From Micrococcus sp. (GTDB taxonomy: Bacteria; Actinomycetota; Actinomycetes; Actinomycetales; Micrococcaceae), in assembly GCA_029961105.1 (NCBI GenBank), contig JASBVO010000001.1:1-64000 (forward strand): a stretch of DNA of 64,000 nucleotides, read 5' to 3'. Below, piece after piece: positions 54,501 through 62,707 of this stretch. Under the pieces are notes generated by a model. It ran no database searches. It saw only the letters and a list, made by a program, of their open reading frames with translations, and was not told where the DNA came from. The first letter of the stretch is position 1. Each line of letters opens with the position of its first letter. The translations under genes and the position numbers were made by a program.

Positions 54501-57500
54501 TGATCGGCATCGCCCCGGTGGCCAAGGAGAACGCCCCGCCGGTGGCGGTCAACGACTCGATCCGGGTCCAGCCCGCCCGGCCGGTGGCCGTGGACGTGCT
54601 GGCCAACGACACCGACGCCGACGGCGATGAATTGCGCTTCCTCGAGACGCTCGAGGCCACCGAGGGCTCGGACGCCGCCCTGGTGGACGGGCGCATCCTG
54701 CTGACCTCCCCGGCGGAGGCGGGCTTCGTCACCGTGCGCTACGGCATCACCGACGGCCGCGGCGGCACGGACACCGGCACGCTCACCGTGGAGGCGGACC
54801 CGCAGGCCCCGCTGCGGGCGCCGATCGCGCGGGACGACCGCGTGTCCTTCCAGGAGACCGTGGGCAAGGACGAGGTCACCGTCGACATCCTGGGCAACGA
54901 CGAGGACCCGGACGGCACGCTGGAGGACCTGGCGGTGGACCTGCCGGACAACCCCGACGGCGTGACGCTGGGCGAGGATGACCAGCTGGTGGTCCCGGTG
55001 GAGTCGAACCCGCAGATCATCACGTACCGTCTCACCGACGCCGACGACCTGTCCTCCTATGCCTTCGTGATCGTGCCGGGCACCGGCGAGGCCCGGCCCG
55101 CGCTGCGTTCCGATGCCCCGCTGGAGGTCACGGCCGGGGAGGACCTCGTCCTCGACGTCGGCGACCTCGTGGTCGTTCGCGACGGACGCACCCCGCGGAT
55201 CACCGAGGAGGCGAAGGTGACCTCCTCGCCGCAGTCGGAGACCGACCTGGTGCGCTCCGCCACCGAGATGGTCTTCCGCGCACCCACCGACTACGCCGGT
55301 CCCGCGTCGGTCAGCTTCGAGGTCACGGACGGATCGGGCCCGGACGACCCGGACGGGCTGAAGTCCGTGCTGAGCCAGCCCATCCGGGTGATCCCGCCGC
55401 CCGGTGAGGAGTTCAACACCCCGCCGAGCCTGCAGTCCAACTCCCTCGAGGTCGCCGCCGGAGGCGACCCCGCCCGGCTGGACCTGGCCCAGGCCGCCTC
55501 CGACCCGGACCCCCAGGATGCCGGCAACCTGCAGTTCGCCCTCGGCGAGGTGGCCGTCGAGGGGGTGGACGTGAGCCTCGACGGGTCGGTGCTCTCCGCG
55601 CGGGCGGACACCCGCACGGAGAAGGGCACCCAGGGATCCGTGCAGGTCACCGTGACGGACGGCAGGTCGGACCCGGTGCCGGCACGCGTGTCCATCTCCG
55701 TCAATGCCTCCGACCGCGAACTCGCCGTGGCCAATCCGGACGTTGTCCCCGACGCACACCAGGGCCGCGCCGAGACGGTGCCGGTGCTGGCCAACGACGT
55801 CAACCCCTTCGAGGGGGAGGGGCCGCTGACCGTCCGTGCGGCGTCCGCACCGGCCCACCAGGGCCGGGCCCACGTCTCCGGCGAGAACGTGGTCGTGACG
55901 CCGAATGAGGACTTCGTCGGCCAGATGCGGGTGCAGTACACGGTCGGGGACCTGACCGAGGATCCGGCCCGCGAGGTCCAGGGCACGATCACCCTCAACG
56001 TCAAGGGCGCCCCCGAGGCACCGGGGGTTCCCCGCGTGGAGTCCGTGGGCGACGGCGAGGTCGTGCTGACGTGGGACGCCCCGGCGAACAACGGCTCGCC
56101 GATCACCGGGTACACCGTGTCCGCCTCCGGGGTGAGCCAGCAGTGCCCGGCCACCACGTGCACGATCACGGGACTCACGAACAACCAGGAGTACACGTTC
56201 ACCGTGACGGCGACGAACGATGTCGGGGAGTCCGAGCCGTCCGTGCCCTCCGGGCCGGCGCGTCCGGACGTCGAACCGGAGCAGCCGGCTCCGCCCACGG
56301 GCACCGACGGGGACGGCACGGTGGACCTGTCCTGGACGGCACCGGTGAACCGCGGCTCGCCGATCACCTCCTACACGGTGGAGATCTCCCCGGCCCCGCC
56401 GAACGGTGTCAGCCAGCGGTCCGTGTCCGGCACCTCCATGACGTGGGACGGACTGACGAACGGCACCGCGTACCAGTTCCGGATCCAGGCCGTGAACGAC
56501 GCCGACCGCCCCTCCGACTTCTCCGGCTGGTCGTCGTCCATCACCCCGGCCGGCAAGCCGCTCCAGCCGCAGGCCCCGGTGGCCTCGCGGGCCGAGTCGG
56601 CGGTCAACGGTGGCGTGGCGAACGTCCGCTGGACGGCGCCGGACGGCAATGGCGCGACCGTCACGACGTACGACCTGCACGTCTACGAGGGCGGGGCCCT
56701 GGACCGGAGGATCCCCGGCATCACGGGGACATCGCAGCAGGTGACCGGTCTGGACACCACCTCGTCGTACTCCTTCGCCATCGTGGCGCACAACCGGGTG
56801 GGCGCCTCGGAGCCCTCGGGGCGCTCGACGGCGGTCACGCCGTACGGACGCCCCAAGGCTCCGTCCACGCCCGTCATCTCGGCCACCGGACAGAACAACC
56901 GCATCCTGGTGGAGTTCACGCCCGGATCGGCGAACGGTTCACCGATCACCGGGTACCAGTACCAGGTCAGCGGGGGCGGCTGGCAGGGCCTGCCCGGTCC
57001 CGGCAGCACGATCGACGTCGGAGCCAACGGCAAGAACGTCACCGTGACGGTGCGCGCCCTGAACGCGGCCGGTGCGGGCGATCCGTCGGCGGCCTCGAAC
57101 CAGACGAGTGCCTATGGGCCGGTCAAGGACGCGGCGAACGTCAAGGCGACCGGGGGCGACCAGAAGGTCTCGTTCACCTGGAACCCGAACGTCCGGGACT
57201 ACGAGAACGGCCGGGGCCTCACCATGACGGTGACGGTGGACGGCCAGCGGGTGGATGCCGCCCGCGGCTCGTTTACCAAGGAGGTGGGGCACAGCACCAA
57301 GTCCACGGTCATCGTCCGGGTGGACAGCACGTCGGACTCGTCGGCCCAGCAGTCCAAGCAGTGGACCGCGTCGGCCACCTCCAACGAGGCGCCGCCGCCG
57401 CCGGACCCCAGCCTGACGCTCTCGCGCGGATCCTCCGCCTACTACGCGGGCAACTGCACCATCAGGTGCTACCACATGGGCCTCAATGCCACGAACATGG

Positions 57501-57709
57501 AGCCCGGCACGCACACGGTGTACTGCTACTACCGGGGCGGCCCCGGCAGCGGTGGCGGGAACCACTTGTGGTCGGACAACGTCAGCATCACCGTCCGCTC
57601 CGACGGAAGCTTCTCGGGCGAGGCGAAGTGCGCCATCGGCGACGGGTATGCGGACCGGGCCTGGGTCGTCGTGAACGGGGTCAAGTCCAACGAGGTCAGA
57701 CCCTGGTAG
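51503..57709 (+). CDS. Giant membrane-anchored cadherin-like/Ig and fibronectin III repeat protein
   Basis: The product has 2068 residues. An N-terminal membrane segment (about 14-32) is followed by a propeller-like or strand-rich region to about residue 400 (GGVWVVNREESK, then QLVFRVNRDVVVLNDV, NTWLVQDAMKIVNNW). From about 433 to 1500 there are about eleven repeats of about 95 residues with the pattern PVA-DD-V-AG-VLxND-DPDGD (for example LFNDVDPDGD, LANDTDADGD, LGNDEDPDGT), acidic calcium-type loops of cadherin-like/Ig folds. From about 1500 to 1950 come four or five FnIII domains (GSPITGYTVSASG, GLTNNQEYTFTVTA). The last about 100 residues have four cysteines (NCTIRCYH, VYCYY, EAKCAI). No sortase or cell-wall-binding motif was seen. 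The start is GTG 51503 behind GGGGGA. It heads the MoxR/DUF58/transglutaminase cluster; it could be a fibre or scaffold that these proteins assemble. Confidence 0.88.
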   Translation: MKTGSGAGRQGALKATAFVGVSAVAVTGAILYPGFQTADVDLNDGGVWVVNREESKVAHLNYQSQTLDGGVTTTMTEYDLAQHAEQVYLRDREMGALVTVDPAAFELTDENMLPANADFSYGEAVVAVADADRGRVYAAGTDGLGAMSGAGAEPLYEAEGRVASAVGRDDTVWVADLDANLIKGFRPLTESERREAAGTERVGSGAEGAGEGDDGGASGDEAASPAQAAGFREIVSTEVDGLEGFTDPQVSAVGDTGVVFDAASGTLVTSEGRSSTVVDPADGKLQAPGPEAPGAVVALANKTATVPLDGGEATYSTVEATGAPVQPVRVGTCTHAAWQGSGLYQRDCDDDGQDVTERVPEIPAGAQLVFRVNRDVVVLNDVSQGNTWLVQDAMKIVNNWADLEPPKGEGEQQEEESDEITDSIELPDRQEENQKPVARDDSFGVRAGRTTALPVLFNDVDPDGDLLTAALKGDQPGVGTLQPIHDSTGFQLVVPDDATGTASFAYEADDGRGGTDTARATVRVVPEGQNSAPEQERVTTLRVQAGTEVSQNILTDWQDPDGDDLQLMGAVSEDGDVVRVRPDGVLTFEDVGKSTGTKELEITVSDRRESATGRVVIEVLPEGAAPPITATDHVTVNLGEETTFSPLANDFDPTGSELRLAHVDPVPGAEVEMNPDTGTVSFRSGQERTFYLKYVATNGPASAPGLIRVDVRDPEKNPGAPIAVRDVALVPAGGNVLVNVLGNDTDPEGGVLVVQRVDVPEGAPIGVSIERNAVLRVTDQSGLAEPLTFSYTVTNGTAASTGEVTVIPIPAPESMEPPRPNPDTAVVRAGDVVTVPVLENDVHPNGAELTLEPELAEGVDESDGLISVADNLVRFRAGQEPGTVSAVYTVSGPDGQEASARVTFHVTAVDLENNSPPTPERVEGRVFAGNTVAVPIPLSGIDPDGDSVSLVQLETPPSLGTAKVTANSIEYTAAEGTAGTDTFTYVVEDRLGARATGTIMIGIAPVAKENAPPVAVNDSIRVQPARPVAVDVLANDTDADGDELRFLETLEATEGSDAALVDGRILLTSPAEAGFVTVRYGITDGRGGTDTGTLTVEADPQAPLRAPIARDDRVSFQETVGKDEVTVDILGNDEDPDGTLEDLAVDLPDNPDGVTLGEDDQLVVPVESNPQIITYRLTDADDLSSYAFVIVPGTGEARPALRSDAPLEVTAGEDLVLDVGDLVVVRDGRTPRITEEAKVTSSPQSETDLVRSATEMVFRAPTDYAGPASVSFEVTDGSGPDDPDGLKSVLSQPIRVIPPPGEEFNTPPSLQSNSLEVAAGGDPARLDLAQAASDPDPQDAGNLQFALGEVAVEGVDVSLDGSVLSARADTRTEKGTQGSVQVTVTDGRSDPVPARVSISVNASDRELAVANPDVVPDAHQGRAETVPVLANDVNPFEGEGPLTVRAASAPAHQGRAHVSGENVVVTPNEDFVGQMRVQYTVGDLTEDPAREVQGTITLNVKGAPEAPGVPRVESVGDGEVVLTWDAPANNGSPITGYTVSASGVSQQCPATTCTITGLTNNQEYTFTVTATNDVGESEPSVPSGPARPDVEPEQPAPPTGTDGDGTVDLSWTAPVNRGSPITSYTVEISPAPPNGVSQRSVSGTSMTWDGLTNGTAYQFRIQAVNDADRPSDFSGWSSSITPAGKPLQPQAPVASRAESAVNGGVANVRWTAPDGNGATVTTYDLHVYEGGALDRRIPGITGTSQQVTGLDTTSSYSFAIVAHNRVGASEPSGRSTAVTPYGRPKAPSTPVISATGQNNRILVEFTPGSANGSPITGYQYQVSGGGWQGLPGPGSTIDVGANGKNVTVTVRALNAAGAGDPSAASNQTSAYGPVKDAANVKATGGDQKVSFTWNPNVRDYENGRGLTMTVTVDGQRVDAARGSFTKEVGHSTKSTVIVRVDSTSDSSAQQSKQWTASATSNEAPPPPDPSLTLSRGSSAYYAGNCTIRCYHMGLNATNMEPGTHTVYCYYRGGPGSGGGNHLWSDNVSITVRSDGSFSGEAKCAIGDGYADRAWVVVNGVKSNEVRPW

Positions 57710-57824
57710 CCACGGCCCGCGCCCGGGACGGCGGCACCAGCCGGGCCGCAACCATCACCACCACCAGCACCGCTGCGCGCAGGACCACTGTGAGCAGCAC
57801 CACCAGTGAAGGGGACAACGCACC

Positions 57825-58883
57825 ATGACCATGACCACCGAACAGGCGGAGTGGTTCGCCGGGACGTTCGAGAAGATCTCGGACAACATCGGCCAGGCCA
57901 TCCTGGGCAAGGAGGACGTCATCTCCCTGGTCCTCACCGCCATGCTGACGGACGGCCACGTGTTGCTGGAGGACGCCCCCGGCACCGGCAAGACCATGCT
58001 CGCCCGGTCACTGGCGGCCACGGTGAAGGGCACCCACTCCCGCATCCAGTTCACCCCGGACCTGCTGCCCTCGGACGTCACCGGCGTGACCATCTACGAC
58101 CAGAAGTCCCAGGAGTTCGAGTTCCACCGCGGTCCGATCTTCGCCAACATCGTGCTGGCCGATGAGATCAACCGTGCCTCGCCCAAGACCCAGTCCGCAC
58201 TGCTGGAGGTCATGGAGGAGGCGAGGGTGACGGTGGACGGCGTCACCTACCCGAACGAGCGCCCCTTCATGGTGATCGCCACCCAGAACCCGATCGAGCA
58301 GGCCGGCACCTACAAGCTGCCGGAGGCCCAGCTGGACCGCTTCCTGATCAAGACCTCCATCGGCTACCCGGACCGCAGCTCCACCGTCGAGCTGCTCTCC
58401 GGCGCCGCCACGAAGGACCGCTCCGGTGCCCTGAGCCCGATCATCACCACCCAGGCCATCCGGGACATGACCGAGCTGGCCACCACCGTCCACGTAGACG
58501 GTGCCGTGCTGAACTACATCGCCGAGCTCACCGAGGAGACCCGGCACGCCGACGAGACCCGGCTGGGCGTCTCGGTCCGCGGCGCCATGGCCATGGTGCG
58601 CGCCGCCAAGGTCCGCGCCGCCTCGCAGGGACGCAACTACGTGCTGCCGGACGACGTCAAGGACCTGGCCCCGCACGTGTGGACCCACCGGCTGGTGCTG
58701 GACCCCGAGGCGGAGTTCGCCGGGGCCACCGCCGCGGCCGTGCTGACCCGCGTCCTGGCCCAGGTGGGCGCTCCGCAGCACCGCGCCGGGGCACCGGTCC
58801 CCGCGGGGGCCGCGGCGGCCGCCGGTGCCGGCGGGTCCGGGAACGACGGGGTGCGGGGCGGCTCGACCGCCGCCGGGGCCTGA
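57825..58883 (+). CDS. MoxR-family AAA+ ATPase
   Basis: The product has 352 residues. Walker A is EDAPGTGKTMLAR at about residue 50. Walker B is IVLADEINRASPKTQSALLEVMEE at about 112-135. Sensor 1 is ATQNPIEQAGTY, and the AAA lid follows (VRGAMAMVRAAK, then VLPDDVKDLAPHVWTHRL). The last 40 residues are Ala/Gly-rich. MoxR ATPases act as chaperones that help insert metals or assemble partners, usually with a VWA or DUF58 protein, here encoded next. The start is ATG 57825 (or 57831), 115 bases after the giant protein gene. Confidence 0.93.
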   Translation: MTMTTEQAEWFAGTFEKISDNIGQAILGKEDVISLVLTAMLTDGHVLLEDAPGTGKTMLARSLAATVKGTHSRIQFTPDLLPSDVTGVTIYDQKSQEFEFHRGPIFANIVLADEINRASPKTQSALLEVMEEARVTVDGVTYPNERPFMVIATQNPIEQAGTYKLPEAQLDRFLIKTSIGYPDRSSTVELLSGAATKDRSGALSPIITTQAIRDMTELATTVHVDGAVLNYIAELTEETRHADETRLGVSVRGAMAMVRAAKVRAASQGRNYVLPDDVKDLAPHVWTHRLVLDPEAEFAGATAAAVLTRVLAQVGAPQHRAGAPVPAGAAAAAGAGGSGNDGVRGGSTAAGA

Positions 58884-58884
58884 G

Positions 58885-60198
58885 GTGCCGACGTCGCAGA
58901 TGGCCGCGGAACGAGAGCCCCGTCAACGACGCACCCGGGTGGCCGGAGCCCTGGGGGTCCGGGCTCGGCGGCTGGCGGAGTCCGCCGCGATCGCCACCGG
59001 GCCGGCGCGGGAGTCCGCCGCCGGCTGGTGGAAGCGGTACGCCCGCCCGGTCGCCGAGGTGGTCTCCCCGCTGGGGTGGATCGTGCTGGCCGTGACGGCG
59101 ACCGCCTGGATCGTCGGCCTGGCGCTGGGCTGGGCCGAGGCGCTCGTCGCCGGCCTGGTCGGCGTCCTGCTGCTGCTGCTGGCCATCGGGTTCATCCTCG
59201 GCCGGTCCTCCTACGCGGTGGTCCTCGACCTCGCCCGCTCGCGGGTCGCCGTCGGGGACCGGGCGGTCGGCGCGATCGAGGTGACCAACACCGCGGACCG
59301 GGCCCTGCTGCCGGTGGCCATGGAGCTGCCCGTGGGGCGGGCCACCGCCGTGTTCCAGCTGCCCCGGATGCGTCCGGGCGCCGTGCACGAGGACCTGTTC
59401 ACCATCCCCACGCACCGCCGCGCCGTGATCGTCGTGGGTCCGGTGCGCTCGGTGCGCCAGGACCCGCTGGGGCTGCTGCGCCGCCAGCTGAAATGGACGG
59501 AGCCGCAGGACCTGTTCGTGCACCCGCGCACCGTGGCGCTGCAGGGATCCTCGGCCGGGTTCATCCGCGACCTGGAGGGGTTGCCGACGAAGGACCTGTC
59601 CAGCGCCGACGTCTCCTTCCACGCGTTGCGGGACTACGTGCCCGGCGATGACCGCCGGCACATCCACTGGAAGACGGTGGCGCGCACGAACAAGCTCATG
59701 GTCCGCCAGTTCGAGGAGACGCGGCGCGCCCACCTGGCCATCGCCCTGTCCACGAACACCTCCGAGTACGCCACCGAGAACGACTTCGAGCTGGCCGTCT
59801 CCGTGGCAGCCTCGATCGGCCTGGAGGCCTTCAAGGAGCAGCGCAATCTCTCCATCCGCACCCACGCCGGACCGGTCCACACGGAGACCGGCCGCAACAT
59901 GCTCGATGACCTGACACGGATCGAGGGCAGGCCGCTGCGCGGCACCAGCCTGGACGTGGCCCGCGAGACCGCGGACAGCGTGCCCAACGCCTCGGTGTTC
60001 TTCCTCATCACCGGCAACCAGCCCAGCCCGGGGGACCTGCGCCGGGCGACCAACGTGGTGCCGCCCGGGGTCCGCGCCTTCGCCATCCGCTGCGCCCACG
60101 GCCTGGAGACCGGGCGGGCCAGTATCGGTGACCTCACGGTGCTCTCCATCGGAGACCTCCAGGACCTGGGCCTGGCCCTGCGGAAGGCGGCGGCATGA
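58885..60198 (+). CDS. DUF58 membrane protein
   Basis: The product has 437 residues. A basic N-terminal stretch precedes two membrane segments (about 65-85 and 88-110). Then comes a strand-rich domain and the DUF58 signature: GLPTKDLSSADVSFHALRDYVPGDDRRHIHWKT split over residues about 232-262, followed by a VWA-like part (LAIALSTNTSEYA, then VFFLITGN). DUF58 proteins are regular partners of MoxR ATPases. The start chosen is GTG 58885, two bases after the moxR stop; ATG 58900 is possible. Its stop overlaps the start of the transglutaminase-like gene by 4 bases, so the three proteins are made together. Confidence 0.9.
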   Translation: MPTSQMAAEREPRQRRTRVAGALGVRARRLAESAAIATGPARESAAGWWKRYARPVAEVVSPLGWIVLAVTATAWIVGLALGWAEALVAGLVGVLLLLLAIGFILGRSSYAVVLDLARSRVAVGDRAVGAIEVTNTADRALLPVAMELPVGRATAVFQLPRMRPGAVHEDLFTIPTHRRAVIVVGPVRSVRQDPLGLLRRQLKWTEPQDLFVHPRTVALQGSSAGFIRDLEGLPTKDLSSADVSFHALRDYVPGDDRRHIHWKTVARTNKLMVRQFEETRRAHLAIALSTNTSEYATENDFELAVSVAASIGLEAFKEQRNLSIRTHAGPVHTETGRNMLDDLTRIEGRPLRGTSLDVARETADSVPNASVFFLITGNQPSPGDLRRATNVVPPGVRAFAIRCAHGLETGRASIGDLTVLSIGDLQDLGLALRKAAA

Positions 60199-62702
60199 CG
60201 GCGCGGGCACGCACGGAGCGGCGGGGGACGGGCCTGCGCCACCCCTGGGGCCAGGTGGGCGTGGACGCCGCCGTGCTGGTGGTGCTGCTGGGCCTGGGCA
60301 TGCTCGGTTTCCATGACACCTTCGCCGGGGACCCCCGGTACCTGCTGGCCGGCCTCGGCGGGATCGTCCTGGGGCTGGCCGTGGCCCTGGCCAGTGCCTA
60401 CCGGCGGTGGGGCGTGTGGCTGACTTCCGGCGTGGTGGTCCTGGCCTACCTGGTCTTCGGCTTCGCCCTGGCCACCCCGGCGGAGTCGGCCGGCGGGTTC
60501 CTGCCCAGTGCGGACGCCCTGCTGGTGCTGATCACCGCGCCGGTGACCACGTGGAAGGACATCCTGACCGTGGCGGCCCCGGTAGGCGTCAACGGGGGCA
60601 TGCTGGTGGCTCCCTACCTGTCCGGACTGCTGACCTCGGTGGTGGCCGGCGTGCTGGCCTGGCGGGTGCGGGTCCCGTACTGGACCCTGGTCCCGGTCCT
60701 GGCGATGACCGTCGTCGGCATCCTGTTCGGCACCAAGGACGCCCCCATGGCGCTGATGCGCGGCATGGTGCTGGTGATGGCCGCCGTCGCGTGGCTGGCC
60801 TGGCGCCGGCACCGGATGCGGGTCCACGGCACCCGCGCGCCCGCCGACACGACCACGGTGACCCATCCGGCCACCGCCCGCCGGCTGGTCTGGCGCCGGG
60901 TGGGCATGGGTGCCGCGGTGCTGGCCGTGGCCGGGCTGCTGACCGCGGCGGCCTCGCCGCTGCTGCTGCAGGACCAGGACCGCAAGGTGCTCCGGGACGT
61001 GGTGGACCCGCCGATCGAGCTGTTCGACTATCCGAGCCCGCTGATGAAGTTCCGGCAGTACGTGAAGGACCAGCGCGAGGAGGTCCTGTTCACGGTGGAC
61101 GGCCTCCCGGAGGGACAGCGCGTCCGCCTGTCCGCCCTGGACGCCTATGACGGCATGGTCTACACCGTGAACCCGCAGGCCGGTGGCAACTTCTCGCCGG
61201 TCGGGGACGCCTCCCGCCTCTCGGGTGCCGAGGCCCCGGAGCTGCCGAACCGTCAGAACGGGACGCTGGACATCACCATCGGCGCCTACGACGGCGTCTG
61301 GCTGCCCGGCGGCGGCAAGCTCAACGGTGTGGCCCTGGCCGGGCCGCGGGCCGGTGAGCTGTCCCGGTCCCTGTACTACAACGACGACAACGAGACCGCC
61401 CTGTCCACCATCCCGCTGCAGTCCGGGGACTCCTACACCGCGGAGGTCGTCTACCCGGTGCAGGTGAGCCCGGAGGAACTCGAGGACCAGGACTTCGCCC
61501 AGGTCGTCATGCCGGAACTGACGGGGGTGCCACAGGTGGTGCCCGAGAAGGCGGCCGAACTGACCGGCAGCCAGGACTCCCCGTTCGGCATCGCCAGCGG
61601 GCTGGCCTCCACCCTGCACGAGTCCGGGGCGTTCTCCAACGGCCGCGAGGGCGAGGTGACCTCGCTGTCCGGGCACTACGCCGGGCGCATCACCCAGTTG
61701 CTGGACAACGAGGAGTGGATCGGCGACGACGAGCAGTACGCCGTGGCGATGGCGCTGATGGCCCGTTCCCTGGACATCCCCGCCCGCGTGGTGATGGGGT
61801 TCTACCCCGAGAACTACCCGGAGGGCGGCGGTCCCGTCCAGATCAAGGGCAAGGACGTCCACGCCTGGGTGGAGGTGAACTTCGAGAACACCGGCTGGGT
61901 GGCCATGGACCCCACCCCGGACAAGGACAACATCCCGACCCCGCCGCAGCAGGAGCCCCAGTCCACGCCGAAGCCGCAGGTGCTGCAGCCACCGCCGCCG
62001 CCGCAGGAGCAGGCCGACCTGCCGCCGGACACCGCCCCGGAGCCTCAGGACGCCGAGCAGGAGGAGCGCTCCTGGTGGGACCAGTGGGGACCCGTGGTGA
62101 TGATCATCGTGTACTCGATGGTCCCGGTCATCATCCTGATGATCCCGCTACTGGTCATCGCCCTGCTCAAGGGCCGGCGGCGCAAGCGGCGCCGACGGGC
62201 GGACACCCCGGCCGCGCAGGTCTCCGGCGGCTGGTCGGAGGTCCTGAGCCTGGCCACGGACCTGGGCTCGGAACCGCAGCGAACCGGCACCCGGCGCGAG
62301 CACGCCGCCGCCCTGGGCTCCGCCTTCCCGACGACGGCGGCCGGCACCACCCTGCTGGCCCGGCGCGCCGACCAGGCCATCTTCGGCCCCGGCGAGCCGA
62401 CGGAGGCCCAGGTGGCCGACTACTGGGAACGGGTGGACGAGAACATCGCCGGCATCCGCGGGTCCGTGAGCGGCTGGCGGCGCCTGCGGGCGAAGTTCTC
62501 CCCGCGGTCCCTCCTACTGGAGGCCCGGGCACGGCGTCGTCAACGCCGCCTGGTGCAGCGCCAGCGGCGGCTGGCCCGCCGCGCGGCAGCCGCCGAGCGC
62601 CGGGCGGGGGAGCGCACGGCCGAGCGGCAGTCCCGCACGGCCCGGCGTGGCGGCGGCACCCGAGCAGTCCGTACAGTGGACGACCAAGCGAGCAAGGAAT
62701 AG
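60195..62702 (+). CDS. Transglutaminase-like membrane protein (TgpA type) with catalytic Cys replaced
   Basis: The product has 835 residues. Several membrane segments lie in residues 20-270 (DUF3488-like). An extracytoplasmic region with the transglutaminase-like core runs to about 590, then a Pro/Gln-rich linker, one more membrane segment (about 635-660), and a basic cytoplasmic tail very rich in Arg (760-810). In active enzymes the core reads GDCEQ; here it reads G510-D-D512-E-Q-Y, so the nucleophilic Cys is Asp. The later parts of the triad are kept: KDVHAWVEV (His) and AMDPTPDKDN (Asp). It starts at an ATGA overlap with the DUF58 gene. It probably acts as a binding or structural protein; hydrolase activity is doubtful. 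Confidence 0.88.
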   Translation: MTARARTERRGTGLRHPWGQVGVDAAVLVVLLGLGMLGFHDTFAGDPRYLLAGLGGIVLGLAVALASAYRRWGVWLTSGVVVLAYLVFGFALATPAESAGGFLPSADALLVLITAPVTTWKDILTVAAPVGVNGGMLVAPYLSGLLTSVVAGVLAWRVRVPYWTLVPVLAMTVVGILFGTKDAPMALMRGMVLVMAAVAWLAWRRHRMRVHGTRAPADTTTVTHPATARRLVWRRVGMGAAVLAVAGLLTAAASPLLLQDQDRKVLRDVVDPPIELFDYPSPLMKFRQYVKDQREEVLFTVDGLPEGQRVRLSALDAYDGMVYTVNPQAGGNFSPVGDASRLSGAEAPELPNRQNGTLDITIGAYDGVWLPGGGKLNGVALAGPRAGELSRSLYYNDDNETALSTIPLQSGDSYTAEVVYPVQVSPEELEDQDFAQVVMPELTGVPQVVPEKAAELTGSQDSPFGIASGLASTLHESGAFSNGREGEVTSLSGHYAGRITQLLDNEEWIGDDEQYAVAMALMARSLDIPARVVMGFYPENYPEGGGPVQIKGKDVHAWVEVNFENTGWVAMDPTPDKDNIPTPPQQEPQSTPKPQVLQPPPPPQEQADLPPDTAPEPQDAEQEERSWWDQWGPVVMIIVYSMVPVIILMIPLLVIALLKGRRRKRRRRADTPAAQVSGGWSEVLSLATDLGSEPQRTGTRREHAAALGSAFPTTAAGTTLLARRADQAIFGPGEPTEAQVADYWERVDENIAGIRGSVSGWRRLRAKFSPRSLLLEARARRRQRRLVQRQRRLARRAAAAERRAGERTAERQSRTARRGGGTRAVRTVDDQASKE

Positions 62703-62707
62703 GAACC

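Noticed and set aside
53606-56791. Open minus-strand frame of over 1000 codons opposite the giant repeat protein
   Set aside because: It is Arg/Gly/His-rich without domains and exists only because the high-GC sense strand keeps the antisense frame free of stops.
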